Source of the DNA: an uncultured Oxalobacteraceae bacterium
Lineage (GTDB): Bacteria; Pseudomonadota; Gammaproteobacteria; Burkholderiales; Burkholderiaceae
NCBI GenBank assembly: GCA_946478765.1
Contig: CAMLDH010000028.1
Location: forward strand, 1-20,511
Direction of reading: 5' to 3'
Length of the DNA: 20,511 nt
Shown: positions 6,507 to 16,073 of the stretch, piece by piece
Numbering within the stretch: the first letter of the stretch is position 1
How the letters are laid out: the number at the start of each line of letters is the position of its first letter
Translations under genes and position numbers: made by a program
Notes under the pieces: model-generated
What the model saw: only the letters and a program-made list of their open reading frames with translations
What the model was told of the DNA's origin: nothing
Database searches by the model: none

Positions 6507-8285
6507 TTACCTTGTTGAACTACGCAATAATGACAATCTCGGACTGTCGACTCGATGCGTCGCGCCAGGGTTAAGCTGGTTCGTCATATCGAAAATGTGC
6601 TCGGCCATCTCGTCCGCAGTCATGCCCGTCATGAGCGCGCGCCCGATGCGCAGGTGGCACGCGCTGCGCTGCTCTTGCTGCGGCAGCTGCGGCAGCTGCC
6701 GCAACTTTGCCACCATCAGGTCGACCACGTTGTCGGCAAAGTCCTTGACCTTGATCTTGTCCAGATCCCATTTCCAGACCCGGTCTTTCGCGTCATGCCA
6801 AAACAAACCATCCTGGTGCAGCGAAGCAAGGAACTGGGTAAAGAAGAACGGGTTGCCCTCGGTTCGTTCAAACACCAGGCGCGTGAGCGGTTCGCAGGAT
6901 GTCTTGTCCGCATGCAGCGTATCGGCAACGATCTGATTCAAATCCATGACCGAAAGGGGGACGAGCTTGATGTCCGTTACCGATGCACCGCTGTTGCGGA
7001 TTGCCTCGACACTGGTCATCAGGAGATGTGCCGCGCCAACCTCGTTGTCACGGTAGGCGCCGATCAGCAGCAGGTAGCGTGTGCCCGCGTGCGAAAGCAC
7101 ATCCTCGATGAGCGTCGCGCTGGGTGCGTCAATCCACTGAAGGTCATCGAGAAAGAGAACAAGTGGATGCTCTTTGCGCGGCGTGGCGTACGGAATGTCA
7201 CGCATGTACTGATCGAACTTGCCGGCAATGAAATAGCCGCGTGCGGGCACGATTGGCTTATGCAGCTCGTGGACCAGCGACGACTTGCCGATCCCGGAGT
7301 ACCCTGAGATGGTCACCAGTGCCGCTTCTCCCGTCGCCGCCATATGATCGAATGCGGCGAGGAGCAGCGCGATTTCCCGGTCACGTCCGTACAGCTTGTG
7401 CGGAATTTGAAAACGATCTGAACGATCTGCCGCCCCGAGCGGGAAGGATTCGATGCAGCCGGATGCCTGCCATTGCGCAAGACAGCGGTCGAGATCGACC
7501 TGCAGTCCGTGTGCGCTTTGGTAGCGGTCTTCCGGCAGCTTGGCGAGCAGTTTCATCACGATGTCCGATACCGGCTGCGGCACCGTGGGCGCGATATCGC
7601 GCGGTGGCGGCGGATTGCGTGCGATGTGGCAATGCGTCCATTCCAGGGGATCGTTTGCGGTAAACGGCAATTGGCCGGTCAGCATCCGGTAGAGCGTGAT
7701 CCCCAGGGAATAAAAATCGGTCCGGTAATCCAGTGGCCGATTCATGCGCCCGGTTTGCTCGGGTGACATGTAAGCCCAATCGGCAGTGGGTGCGGCGCAC
7801 TGCCCGGACGAGACAGTTTCTCGCTCCTGGGCGACGGCGATGGTCAAATCCATGATCCGGATCTGATTTTCCGGCGTGACCAGAATATTGGGCGGCCGGA
7901 TATCCTGATGGATGACTTGGGCCGCATGCATTCCCGCCAGGGCGTGACTCAAGTGGCTGGCGATGGCCAGGCTGGCAGGTAAATCCATGCGGCGGTCGCC
8001 CGCGAGAACGGCCTCGAGCGACTCGCCTGCGAAGGCTTCCACGACCATCGCCAGGCAAGTACCTTCCTCGATGAGCGCAATTGGCTTGACAATCTCCGGG
8101 ACATTCAGGGATTGAAGCAGCAGGTATTCGCGTCTGAAACAAGCGGTTTTGGCCGCGCTTGCATCTCGAGGATCGAGCCGTTTCAACATCGCCGGCGTCC
8201 CATCCTTCAAGCGATGGGCGCGGTAGAGACAGGAGCCGGTTGTGGTGCAAATCCGGTCAACTATCTGATAGTTCGCAAGTGTCAT
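6507..8285 (-). CDS. Shortened Ser/Thr kinase-AAA ATPase, deleted relative of trifunctional kinases
   Basis: A 592-residue protein from the ATG at 8285; a GTG at 8348 lies inside a hairpin and is less likely. Residues 5-270 are a Ser/Thr kinase domain with Lys35, HQDIRPPN (Asp128) and the family's YMSPEQTGRMNR; the DFG motif is altered to DLT at 146-148. Residues 298-530 are an AAA/NACHT-like ATPase with Walker A GYSGIGKS at 328-335 and Walker B LVLFLDD at 375-381. The family (kinase-ATPase-TPR-GAF-histidine kinase) normally has about 1700-2000 residues. Here roughly 90 residues are missing at 368/369, another block at about 530-538, and everything after NQLNPGA at 575 is replaced by 17 unrelated residues. 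The first two losses keep the frame. It is first in the operon, 12 bases from the next start. It may be a decaying gene or a working minimal form. Confidence 0.75.
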   Translation of the reverse strand: MTLANYQIVDRICTTTGSCLYRAHRLKDGTPAMLKRLDPRDASAAKTACFRREYLLLQSLNVPEIVKPIALIEEGTCLAMVVEAFAGESLEAVLAGDRRMDLPASLAIASHLSHALAGMHAAQVIHQDIRPPNILVTPENQIRIMDLTIAVAQERETVSSGQCAAPTADWAYMSPEQTGRMNRPLDYRTDFYSLGITLYRMLTGQLPFTANDPLEWTHCHIARNPPPPRDIAPTVPQPVSDIVMKLLAKLPEDRYQSAHGLQVDLDRCLAQWQASGCIESFPLGAADRSDRFQIPHKLYGRDREIALLLAAFDHMAATGEAALVTISGYSGIGKSSLVHELHKPIVPARGYFIAGKFDQYMRDIPYATPRKEHPLVLFLDDLQWIDAPSATLIEDVLSHAGTRYLLLIGAYRDNEVGAAHLLMTSVEAIRNSGASVTDIKLVPLSVMDLNQIVADTLHADKTSCEPLTRLVFERTEGNPFFFTQFLASLHQDGLFWHDAKDRVWKWDLDKIKVKDFADNVVDLMVAKLRQLPQLPQQEQRSACHLRIGRALMTGMTADEMAEHIFDMTNQLNPGATHRVDSPRLSLLRSSTR

Positions 8286-8312
8286 TGGCTCTGCCGCAGT
8301 TCTCTGCTGAAA

Positions 8313-8355
8313 CTGGCTTGTGTCTGTCTGATTACCGTAGACAAACACAAGCCAG
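8313..8355. repeat. Imperfect hairpin upstream of the kinase-ATPase gene
   Basis: Bases 8313-8329 pair with 8339-8355 with a single mismatch (outer 11 bp CTGGCTTGTGT perfect), leaving a loop of about nine bases. It covers the possible GTG start at 8348 and lies 28 bases upstream of the preferred ATG. A TTGACA hexamer on the minus strand (8383-8378) lies just outside, but the matching -10 is poor. The hairpin could be an operator or a 5' leader structure for the operon. Confidence 0.55.
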
Positions 8356-8377
8356 AATGAAAAGTTTGACCGCTGAT

Positions 8378-8383
8378 TGTCAA
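8378..8383 (-). promoter_or_regulatory. Possible -35 hexamer of the receptor/kinase operon
   Basis: TTGACA on the minus strand is a perfect -35 match about 95 bases upstream of the ATG at 8285. The bases 17 further on (TCATTC) match a -10 in only three of six positions, and they touch the edge of the hairpin at 8313-8355. It is a weak call, made because of position and the perfect hexamer. Confidence 0.25.
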
Positions 8384-8910
8384 GATAGTTGTTTCAGCTT
8401 CTGCTCCAGAGCATTGTGACTACCAGGGCCACATCGCAGAATCGAGGTGAATGGAAAATAAGTCAGTTGGTTGGATGCGATGGCTGCAGGAATGCGGCGT
8501 CACTTACACCGGCGGCGCGGGATTGCGCTTTTAGCATACCTATCTGACACTGGAAGCTGCTACCCATAGCCAGGGTGCGGCGATTGCCTGCATTCGGGAC
8601 GGCTGGTGCGCCTGTTTCCCCATCGCGTAAAGCCGCAGGCAAGAAATAAACTATCCACCGAATTGCATGAGCAAGGTAGTTTCCCATTTACACCTTCGTT
8701 TTCTTGAATTCCAGAAAGTTCAGGTGCGCCTCAGCTTTTTCATGAGGCAAGGGAACATTGAGCTGACTCATACTTCTAACACGTCGATATCACCTTTTCA
8801 CAAGGCATTGAATGTAGGTAATCAATAAACGGTTAGCGCGTCACGGAACCATGTGGCGCACGCTTCTGTTCGTGTTCATCTTTATCGATATTCGCAGAAA
8901 AATACAAGCG

Positions 8911-8941
8911 GATGACCGAATTGGTCGTCTGGTCTTTTTTT
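8911..8941 (+). terminator. Weak terminator-like hairpin in the leader of the GGDEF-EAL gene
   Basis: GATGACC (8911-8917) pairs with GGTCGTC (8923-8929) with one G-T pair around a five-base loop, followed after five bases by seven T residues (8935-8941). It is read on the plus strand about 105 bases before the response-regulator start, where no upstream plus-strand gene exists to terminate. It might be a leader attenuator or chance. Confidence 0.3.
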
Positions 8942-9046
8942 AATCAACTTTCTGCTGACGCGTTATCCGGCATCCCGTTCTCCCACGGCAGACCGGATAC
9001 AAAACGTCACGGTTAAGATCATCAAGAGCAATCCGCTTGCCGGCTC

Positions 9047-10909
9047 TTGGTGCCAAGACAAGAGATCAAACAATTGTTCAAACCCAAAGTACTACTCGTA
9101 AATGATCATCCCGCAAGCCTTCTGGCGCTAAAGACCTTATTGAGCAGCGGATCAGCAGCCGAGGAATATGATCTGGTGACCGCTACGTCAGGCGCGGAAG
9201 CCTTGCGCAAGGTGTTGGACACTCACTTCGCAGTGATCCTGCTCGACGTCAGCATGCCCGGCATGGACGGTTTTGAAACGGCGGAAATCATTCATAAGCA
9301 CCCGCGCTCGGCATACGTACCGATCATCTTCCTCACTGCGCATTACGCCGACGAAATGAACCGGCTCAAAGGCTATCAACATGGCGCAGTCGATTATCTG
9401 ATCAGCCCTGTCATTCCGAAAATATTGCATACAAAAATATCCGTCTTCATTGAACTCGGAAAAAAGAATCTGCAGTTGCAACGCCAGAAAGAAGAGCTCG
9501 CAACACTGAACCGGGATCTGCAACTGCAGCAGATGGAAGACCTGAAACGCATCAATGCGACGCTGGAAGCGGAAATTGTCGAACGCAGACAAGCCGAAGC
9601 GCGCGCACAGGAGTTGGCGACCAGGGATCCGCTGACGGGCTTGATGAATCGCCGCTCCCTTTCCGAGCATCTGGAACATGCAATCGTCAAGGCGGCACGC
9701 AACAAGGAAAGCCTGGCGGTTCTGTTTCTTGATATGGACCGTTTCAAGAATATCAACGATACCCTCGGCCATGACGCCGGGGACGAACTTTTGCGCCAAG
9801 TTGCGACCCGCATCACCAGCGTCGTGCGCGAATCGGATCTGGTTGCCAGACTGGGTGGCGACGAATTCGTTGTTTTGATAGATACCCTGCCGTCATACAC
9901 TGCCGCTGCGGAAGTAGCGAAAAAAATTCTCAAGGCCACGACCGCTCCCTTCAATGTCGGCTCGCAGAGTCTTAAAACCTCGGTCAGCATCGGCATCAGC
10001 CTGTACCCGCAAGATGGCGCATCGGTCCATGCCCTCATGCGAAACGCCGATCTGGCGATGTACCATGCAAAACAGGAAAGACGAGGAAGCATTCAGTTTT
10101 TTCATGAAGAACTCAATGCCCGATTGATCGAACGCGGACAGATTGAGCAAGAGTTGCAGCACGCGCTCGAACACGACGAATTCGAACTGTATTACCAGCC
10201 CAAAGTGGAAATTGTGTCGGGTCGGGTCGCCGGTGTGGAAGCACTGTTGCGGTGGCACCATCCACGACTCGGCTTGATTAGCGGCGGACAGTTCATCTCC
10301 GCTGCGCAGGATAGCGGCCAGATTGTTCCCATCGGTGAATGGGTCATTTCGACCGCTTGCGCACAGGCCAGAAGCTGGCAGGATTGCGATATCGAGCTCC
10401 CATCGCTGCCGATCGCGGTCAATATTGCCATTCCGCAGATATATGCGGATCTGCCGGAAGTGATCCATCGCGCCCTTCGCCGCCACGATGTCCCGCCGTC
10501 CTGCCTGCAACTCGAGATCACGGAATCATTGCTCATTGGCGATGTTCAAAAAGCCACATCCGTCCTGCGCGAAATCAGCGAAAGCGGCATTACGATCGCG
10601 ATCGACGATTTTGGCACCGGCTACTCATCATTATCCATTTTGAAAGCGCTGCCCATCGATGTCCTGAAAATAGATCAATCATTCATACGCGACCTGGGCA
10701 AGGATATCGATGACAACGCGATTGTCGCCGCCATCGTCAACATGGCGCGCGCGCTGACGCTTCGCGTGGTCGCGGAAGGCGTCGAGACGCAGGAACAATT
10801 GACGATACTCGAAGAACTCGGATGCGATGAGCATCAAGGCTACTTTTACAGCAAGCCGCTTCCGGCCGACCTGCTTGCGGAGCATTTTTTACTGACGGGA
10901 ATTGATTGA
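9047..10909 (+). CDS. Response regulator with GGDEF and EAL domains (REC-GGDEF-EAL)
   Basis: A soluble cytoplasmic protein of about 620 residues. REC spans 13-135 with phospho-acceptor Asp67 in ILLDVSMPGMDGF; the usual conserved Lys is Ser119 (DYLISPV), a substitution I recall in close relatives. A coiled coil (138-190) leads to GGDEF at 190-355 with an intact active site G270-GDEF and an inhibitory RxxD site, RESD at 261-264. EAL spans 365-615 with E398, N459, E490, D520/D521, K541, E577 and Q597 all present. Both c-di-GMP synthesis and breakdown are therefore chemically possible. Start is uncertain: no ATG exists near the N terminus, an in-frame stop lies at 9014, and TTG 9047 or GTG 9050 are the options, with no good ribosome site. 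The multi-HAMP kinase gene follows 73 bases later and is the likely partner. Confidence 0.93.
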   Translation: MVPRQEIKQLFKPKVLLVNDHPASLLALKTLLSSGSAAEEYDLVTATSGAEALRKVLDTHFAVILLDVSMPGMDGFETAEIIHKHPRSAYVPIIFLTAHYADEMNRLKGYQHGAVDYLISPVIPKILHTKISVFIELGKKNLQLQRQKEELATLNRDLQLQQMEDLKRINATLEAEIVERRQAEARAQELATRDPLTGLMNRRSLSEHLEHAIVKAARNKESLAVLFLDMDRFKNINDTLGHDAGDELLRQVATRITSVVRESDLVARLGGDEFVVLIDTLPSYTAAAEVAKKILKATTAPFNVGSQSLKTSVSIGISLYPQDGASVHALMRNADLAMYHAKQERRGSIQFFHEELNARLIERGQIEQELQHALEHDEFELYYQPKVEIVSGRVAGVEALLRWHHPRLGLISGGQFISAAQDSGQIVPIGEWVISTACAQARSWQDCDIELPSLPIAVNIAIPQIYADLPEVIHRALRRHDVPPSCLQLEITESLLIGDVQKATSVLREISESGITIAIDDFGTGYSSLSILKALPIDVLKIDQSFIRDLGKDIDDNAIVAAIVNMARALTLRVVAEGVETQEQLTILEELGCDEHQGYFYSKPLPADLLAEHFLLTGID

Positions 10910-10956
10910 GCCGGATCGTTGTCGCGGCCACTCTCTCCTCCCGAATCCCTCCTATT

Positions 10957-10969
10957 TTTGCATTGCAAA
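10957..10969. promoter_or_regulatory. Short palindrome between the regulator and kinase genes
   Basis: TTTGCATTGCAAA is a perfect 6+6 palindrome around one base, 14 bases before the kinase ATG. It could be a protein-binding site or a small structure limiting translation; it is short enough to be chance. Confidence 0.2.
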
Positions 10970-10982
10970 CGGACCCGCGGCC

Positions 10983-13900
10983 ATGGACATGAAGACGAAT
11001 TTGGTGGAAGAGCTTGACGTCAAGGTTTTGCTCGCCACATTGCAAGCCCTCAAAAAGGGAAATTTTTCTACCCGCATGCCATCCGACTGGACCGGCCTCG
11101 CGGGCAAGGTTGCCGACACGCTCAACGACATCATTGAAATCAACGAGCAGATGGTCAAGGGTGTTACCGACGTCAGCCGCGTTGTCGGCCGCGAAGGCCG
11201 GCTTACCCAACGGGCGTCGGTACCCAGCGTGTCCGGTGGATGGTCGACGCTCATCAAATCGGTCAATACGCTGATCGACGACCTGGTAAGGCCCACGACC
11301 GAGATGGCGCGCGTGATCGGCGCCGTCGCGAAGGGCGATCTTTCGCAAAGCATGTCGCTCGATGTCGACGGACGTCCTCTCAAGGGCCAGTTCCTGCGCT
11401 CGGCCTCCACCGCCAACACCATGGTGGATCAGTTGAGTTCATTTGCATCCGAGGTCACGCGGGTGGCGCGCGAGGTCGGCACCGAGGGCAAGCTCGGCGG
11501 CCAGGCGGAGGTAAAAGGTGTCGCCGGCACGTGGAAGGATCTGACCGACTCGGTGAACTCGATGGCCGGCAATCTGACCTCGCAGGTGCGCAATATCGCG
11601 GACGTGACCACGGCCGTTGCCAACGGCGATCTGTCGAAGAAGATCACGGTCAACGTACGCGGTGAAATCCTGCAATTGAAAGATACGATCAATACCATGG
11701 TCGATCAGTTACGATCATTCGCATCGGAAGTCACGCGGGTGGCGCGCGAAGTCGGCACCGAGGGCCGGCTGGGCGGACAAGCCCATGTGTCCGGTGTCGG
11801 CGGCACCTGGAAGGACTTGACCGACAACGTGAATTTCATGGCGTCCAATCTGACCGGGCAGGTGCGCAATATCGCGGAGGTCACGACGGCAGTGGCGAAT
11901 GGCGACCTGTCGAAAAAAATCACGGTCGACGTCAAGGGAGAGATACTGGAACTGAAGGACACGATCAACGTGATGGTCGATCAGTTGAACTCATTTGCAT
12001 CCGAGGTCACGCGGGTGGCGCGCGAGGTCGGCACCGAAGGAAAGTTGGGCGGACAAGCCTATGTTCCGGGCGTCGGCGGCACCTGGAAGGACTTGACCGA
12101 TAACGTGAATTTCATGGCGTCCAATCTGACGGGCCAGGTACGCAACATCGCGGAGGTGACCACTGCGGTCGCACGCGGCGATTTGTCGAAAAAAATCACG
12201 GTCGACGTGAAAGGCGAAATCCTGGCGCTGAAAGACACGATCAACGTGATGGTCGATCAATTGCGATCGTTCGCCTCCGAAGTCACGCGCGTGGCGCGCG
12301 AGGTCGGCACCGAAGGCCGATTGGGCGGGCAAGCCAACGTGCCCGGTGCATCCGGTACGTGGAAGGACCTGACCGACAACGTGAATTTCATGGCCTCGAA
12401 CTTGACGGGCCAGGTGCGCAACATCGCGGCAGTGACCACCGCGGTCGCCCGCGGCGATCTGTCCAAGAAAATCACGGTCGACGTGAAAGGTGAAATTCTG
12501 GAGTTGAAAGACACGATCAATGTGATGGTGGACCAGCTGAGTTCGTTCGCATCGGAAGTCACGCGGGTGGCGCGCGAGGTCGGCACCGAAGGCAAGCTCG
12601 ACGGCCAGGCGCAAGTCGAAGGCGCAGCCGGCACGTGGAAGGACTTGACCGATAACGTGAACTTCATGGCCGCCAACCTGACCGCACAAGTGCGCGGTAT
12701 CGCGGGTGTGGTGAATGCAGTCGCCAAGGGTGACCTGAAAAAGAAACTGACAGTGGCCGCGCGCGGTGAAATCGCCACGTTGGCCAATACCATCAACGAA
12801 ATGATCGATACGCTGGCGGTCTTTGCAGACCAGGCGACCACTGTTGCACGCGAGGTCGGCGTGGAAGGCAAACTGGGCGGACAAGCGAGTGTGCCGGGTG
12901 CGTCGGGTACCTGGAAGGACCTCACTGAAAACGTGAACCAGCTGGCGGCGAATCTGACCAATCAGGTGCGGGCGATTGCGGAAGTGGCGACCGCAGTGAC
13001 GCGCGGCGACCTGTCGCGTTCGATCCAGGTCGAGGCGCGCGGAGAAGTGTCCTACCTGAAGGACAACATCAACGAGATGATCCGCAACCTGAAGGAAACC
13101 ACGCAAAAGAATGCGCAGCAGGACTGGCTCAAAACCAATCTTGCGCGCTTTACGCGCCTATTGCAGGGCCAGCGCGATCTCCAGGCAGTGTCCGCGTTGA
13201 TCCTGTCGGAGCTGGCGCCACTCGTATTCGCGCATCACGGCGTGTTTTACATGATGGACTCGCACAACGACGATGCGTGCCTGCGCTTGATTGCAAGCTA
13301 TGGCTATCACTTCAGCAACAAGCTCGCGACGTCCTTCCGCCCCGGCGAAGGCCTGATCGGGCAATGCGCGCTGGAAAAACAACGCGTCTGGCTGACCAAT
13401 GTGCCGCGCGACTACATCATGGTGTCGTCCGGCCTGGGCGCGGCGCCGCCAACCAATATTGTCGTACTGCCGATTCTGTTCGAGCAGCAAGTCAAGGCAG
13501 TCATCGAGATCGCCTCGCTGGACCGCTTCACGGAAACGCATTTATCCTTCCTCGACCAGTTGATGGAATCGATCGGCGTGGTGCTCAACACCATCGAAGC
13601 AAACAGTCGAACGGAAAGTCTCCTGACGCAATCGCAGTCATTGGCGCAGGAGCTGCAGCAGACCAACCTGGAACTGGCCGAAAAGGCGCGCTTGCTGTCC
13701 GAGCAGAATATCGAGGTGGAACGCAAAAACCGCGAAGTGGAACAAGCCAAACTGGCACTCGAAGACAAGGCGACCCAACTGGCGCTCTCGTCAAAATACA
13801 AATCCGAATTTCTTGCCAATATGTCGCACGAGTTGCGCACGCCACTGAACAGTCTGCTGATCCTCGCGCAGCAATTGAGCGACAATCCGGAGCACAATCT

Positions 13901-15917
13901 CTCCAGCAAGCAGGTCGAGTTTGCCAAGACCATTTATGGTTCCGGCAGCGACCTGTTAACGCTCATCAATGACATTCTCGATCTATCGAAAATCGAATCG
14001 GGCACCGTTACCCTTGAAGTCAGCGAGTATCGGTTCCATACACTGCACGCTTATGTCGAGCGCACCTTCCGTCACATGGCAGACGCGAAAAAGATCGCGT
14101 TTTCGATCGAACTTGACAAATCCCTGTCGCCATCCATGATGACCGATACCACGCGGTTGCAGCAGATTCTGAAAAACCTGTTGTCGAATGCATTCAAATT
14201 TACCAGCAACGGAACGGTGTCGCTGCGCATTGGACTGGCTGAAACCGGTTGGACTCAAGACAATCCAAATCTGGCACAGGCAGATGCGGTATTGGCCTTT
14301 TCGGTAACCGATACCGGCATTGGCATTCCGTCGGACAAGCTCCAGCTCATTTTCGAAGCGTTTCAGCAAGCGGATGGCAGCACCGCCCGCAAGTATGGCG
14401 GCACCGGTCTGGGACTGTCCATCAGCCGCGAACTGGCCCGCCTGCTCAGCGGCGAAATCCGGGTTGAAAGCGCGCTTGGCATCGGCAGTACTTTTACCCT
14501 GTTCTTGCCTTACGACCGCGCCGGTTTTATCGGCTACGATGCGCCGTACCAGTCAAGCCCGCAAACGTCCACGGTCAAAAGCAACGTCACCTATGCCCCA
14601 GAGATCCCGACAGATGTCGAGCCCATACGCCAACGCAAGCAGGCTGCAGCGCCGGCCGGAGCAACATCGACGCCCGAGAAGGAGGACGCGCCGTCCGACG
14701 ACCGCGCGATGGTTGCTCCCGGCGACCCGGCCGTGCTCATCGTCGAAGACAATCAGCGCTTTGCCAAATCGCTGCTGAATCATGCCAGAGAAAAAAACTT
14801 GAAGGGCATCGTGACACCGCAAGCGGAATCCGCACTGGCATTGACACGCGACTATCTGCCGACTGCAATCCTGCTCGACATCGATCCCCCCGAGAGCGAC
14901 GGCCTGGCAGTCCTGGAGCGCCTGAAGCGCGACCCTGTCACGCGACATATCCCGGTACATGTCATGTCGGACCAGAAAAAACGTGAAGGCGCGTTGCGCC
15001 AGGGAGCGATATCGTACCTGGACAAACCTGTCAGCGCGGTGCAACTGCAGCATGAATTCAATCGCATTCAGCAATTCGTGACGAGCGGTAAGCGTCATCT
15101 GCTGGTAGTTGAAGACGATCCAATCCAGCGTGCGGCGATTGTCGATCTGATCGGCGACGGTGACGTCGACATCGAGTCGGTCGGTAGCGGCCGGGAGGCA
15201 CTCGACCAATTGAAAACATCGCGCTTCGATTGCATGGTGCTCGATCTCAGCTTGCCAGATGTCAACGGCTTCGACCTGCTCGACAGCATAGGCGCGGATG
15301 CCAGCTTACGTGACTTGCCGATCATCATTTATACCGCAGCTGAATTGAGCAATGAGGAAATCACGACACTCCAGCGCATTGCCAAAACGATCGTGATCAA
15401 AGATGCACGGTCGCCGGAAAAACTGGTGGCGGAAACGGCCTTGTTCCTGCGCCGTTCGCATGCGAGTTTGCCCGCATCTCAGCGTCGCATGCTGGAAGAA
15501 GCGGAAGCGGCCGATGGCGAACTCGCCGGCCGCAAGGTACTGATCGTGGATGATGATTTGCGCAATATCTTCGCGCTGAGTTCCGTGCTGGAGCGACAGG
15601 AGATGAAGGTGCTGTATGCGGAGAACGGGCGCGACGGCATTGAAATTTTGCAATCGGATCCTGCGATCGAAATCGTATTAATGGACATCATGATGCCGGA
15701 AATGGACGGCTACGGCACCATGCGCGCGATCCGGCGCATTCCACGCTTCAAGTTATTGCCCATTATTACGTTGACGGCAAAGGCAATGAAGGGCGATCGC
15801 GACAAGTGCATCGCCGCCGGCGCGTCCGATTACATCACCAAGCCGGTCGATGTCGCCCAATTGCTATCGCTGTTGCGGGTATGGCTGCACAAGCGAGCAA
15901 AATCGGTGTCACATTAG
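10983..15917 (+). CDS. Nik1/Os-1-like soluble hybrid histidine kinase with multi-HAMP array and three REC domains
   Basis: A 1644-residue protein without membrane helices. From the ATG at 10983 (a TTG at 10902 is possible; neither has a strong ribosome site), residues 8-704 hold about 15 HAMP modules; twelve of these form six tandem 92-residue pairs, each beginning [21 protein letters not shown] and followed by a [16 protein letters not shown] module. A GAF domain spans 723-870 and a coiled coil 873-935. HisKA has His949 in [11 protein letters not shown]. The ATPase has DTGIGIP and GGTGLGL near 1139. Three REC domains follow with acceptors Asp1299, Asp1421 and Asp1568. The plan matches fungal group III osmosensing kinases and their bacterial relatives, where the HAMP array is the signal-transmitting part. 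There is no Hpt domain. The response regulator with GGDEF-EAL just upstream is the likely downstream partner. Confidence 0.93.
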   Translation: MDMKTNLVEELDVKVLLATLQALKKGNFSTRMPSDWTGLAGKVADTLNDIIEINEQMVKGVTDVSRVVGREGRLTQRASVPSVSGGWSTLIKSVNTLIDDLVRPTTEMARVIGAVAKGDLSQSMSLDVDGRPLKGQFLRSASTANTMVDQLSSFASEVTRVAREVGTEGKLGGQAEVKGVAGTWKDLTDSVNSMAGNLTSQVRNIADVTTAVANGDLSKKITVNVRGEILQLKDTINTMVDQLRSFASEVTRVAREVGTEGRLGGQAHVSGVGGTWKDLTDNVNFMASNLTGQVRNIAEVTTAVANGDLSKKITVDVKGEILELKDTINVMVDQLNSFASEVTRVAREVGTEGKLGGQAYVPGVGGTWKDLTDNVNFMASNLTGQVRNIAEVTTAVARGDLSKKITVDVKGEILALKDTINVMVDQLRSFASEVTRVAREVGTEGRLGGQANVPGASGTWKDLTDNVNFMASNLTGQVRNIAAVTTAVARGDLSKKITVDVKGEILELKDTINVMVDQLSSFASEVTRVAREVGTEGKLDGQAQVEGAAGTWKDLTDNVNFMAANLTAQVRGIAGVVNAVAKGDLKKKLTVAARGEIATLANTINEMIDTLAVFADQATTVAREVGVEGKLGGQASVPGASGTWKDLTENVNQLAANLTNQVRAIAEVATAVTRGDLSRSIQVEARGEVSYLKDNINEMIRNLKETTQKNAQQDWLKTNLARFTRLLQGQRDLQAVSALILSELAPLVFAHHGVFYMMDSHNDDACLRLIASYGYHFSNKLATSFRPGEGLIGQCALEKQRVWLTNVPRDYIMVSSGLGAAPPTNIVVLPILFEQQVKAVIEIASLDRFTETHLSFLDQLMESIGVVLNTIEANSRTESLLTQSQSLAQELQQTNLELAEKARLLSEQNIEVERKNREVEQAKLALEDKATQLALSSKYKSEFLANMSHELRTPLNSLLILAQQLSDNPEHNLSSKQVEFAKTIYGSGSDLLTLINDILDLSKIESGTVTLEVSEYRFHTLHAYVERTFRHMADAKKIAFSIELDKSLSPSMMTDTTRLQQILKNLLSNAFKFTSNGTVSLRIGLAETGWTQDNPNLAQADAVLAFSVTDTGIGIPSDKLQLIFEAFQQADGSTARKYGGTGLGLSISRELARLLSGEIRVESALGIGSTFTLFLPYDRAGFIGYDAPYQSSPQTSTVKSNVTYAPEIPTDVEPIRQRKQAAAPAGATSTPEKEDAPSDDRAMVAPGDPAVLIVEDNQRFAKSLLNHAREKNLKGIVTPQAESALALTRDYLPTAILLDIDPPESDGLAVLERLKRDPVTRHIPVHVMSDQKKREGALRQGAISYLDKPVSAVQLQHEFNRIQQFVTSGKRHLLVVEDDPIQRAAIVDLIGDGDVDIESVGSGREALDQLKTSRFDCMVLDLSLPDVNGFDLLDSIGADASLRDLPIIIYTAAELSNEEITTLQRIAKTIVIKDARSPEKLVAETALFLRRSHASLPASQRRMLEEAEAADGELAGRKVLIVDDDLRNIFALSSVLERQEMKVLYAENGRDGIEILQSDPAIEIVLMDIMMPEMDGYGTMRAIRRIPRFKLLPIITLTAKAMKGDRDKCIAAGASDYITKPVDVAQLLSLLRVWLHKRAKSVSH
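11439..13094 (+). repeat. Six tandem 276-bp repeats encoding HAMP pairs
   Basis: Units start at 11439, 11715, 11991, 12267, 12543 and 12819, exactly 276 bp (92 codons) apart. The first five share near-identical protein blocks such as [13 protein letters not shown] and [13 protein letters not shown]; the sixth is clearly diverged ([14 protein letters not shown]). DNA similarity is high enough between the middle units that recombination or slippage could change copy number. The repeats are coding, lying inside the kinase gene. Confidence 0.92.
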
Positions 15918-16073
15918 TAGTCAGTCAAGCTGAATCGACGGGCATAAATCGCGTCTTTTTCCGCCTGGCTGCGTTGCTCGTCATTGCATAGCCAGCTATG
16001 CGGCTTCCTCCCGCCTTGCCAGACGAAAAAATCCATCGATTTCTTTCCCGCCGATTCAACTTGACTGACTACT
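15916..16073. repeat. 158-bp imperfect palindrome between converging genes
   Basis: The outer 22-bp arms 15916-15937 and 16052-16073 pair with one mismatch. Further pairing continues inward in patches to a centre GCATAGC-CA-GCTATGC at 15986-16001. The left arm overlaps the TAG stop of the multi-HAMP kinase (with a second TAG in frame), and the right arm supplies the TAG stop of the Cys-rich gene on the other strand. Both ends read AGTAGTCAGTCAAG. It probably acts as a two-way terminator and has the look of a dispersed non-coding element, which I could not verify. Confidence 0.85.

Larger units (their letters stand above)
8286..9046. other. Divergent intergenic region of about 760 bases
   Basis: This region separates the minus-strand receptor/kinase operon from the plus-strand GGDEF-EAL and multi-HAMP pair. 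It contains the hairpin at 8313-8355, a possible -35 at 8378-8383 and a weak terminator-like hairpin at 8911-8941. A 74-residue open frame on the minus strand (8463-8687) has no family resemblance and no clear ribosome site. The stretch is AT-richer than the genes. It is long enough for a regulatory RNA, but I recognise none. Confidence 0.5.

Noticed and set aside
7381..8250. A 289-codon minus-strand frame in another register
   Set aside because: It overlaps the Ser/Thr kinase domain in the wrong frame; the kinase motifs are in the chosen frame.
8463..8687. A 74-codon minus-strand frame in the divergent intergenic region
   Set aside because: It has no ribosome site, no family resemblance and a composition unlike the neighbouring genes.
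8761..9046. Possible c-di-GMP riboswitch ahead of the GGDEF-EAL gene
   Set aside because: I could not find the conserved GEMM loops and receptor by eye; a covariance-model search would decide.
11439..13094. Regular repeats considered as a CRISPR-like array
   Set aside because: The period is 276 bp with no unique spacers, and the repeats encode HAMP modules in one continuous frame.
11991..13106. A 371-codon minus-strand frame with internal repeats
   Set aside because: Its repeats are only the antisense image of the HAMP repeats in the multi-HAMP kinase gene.
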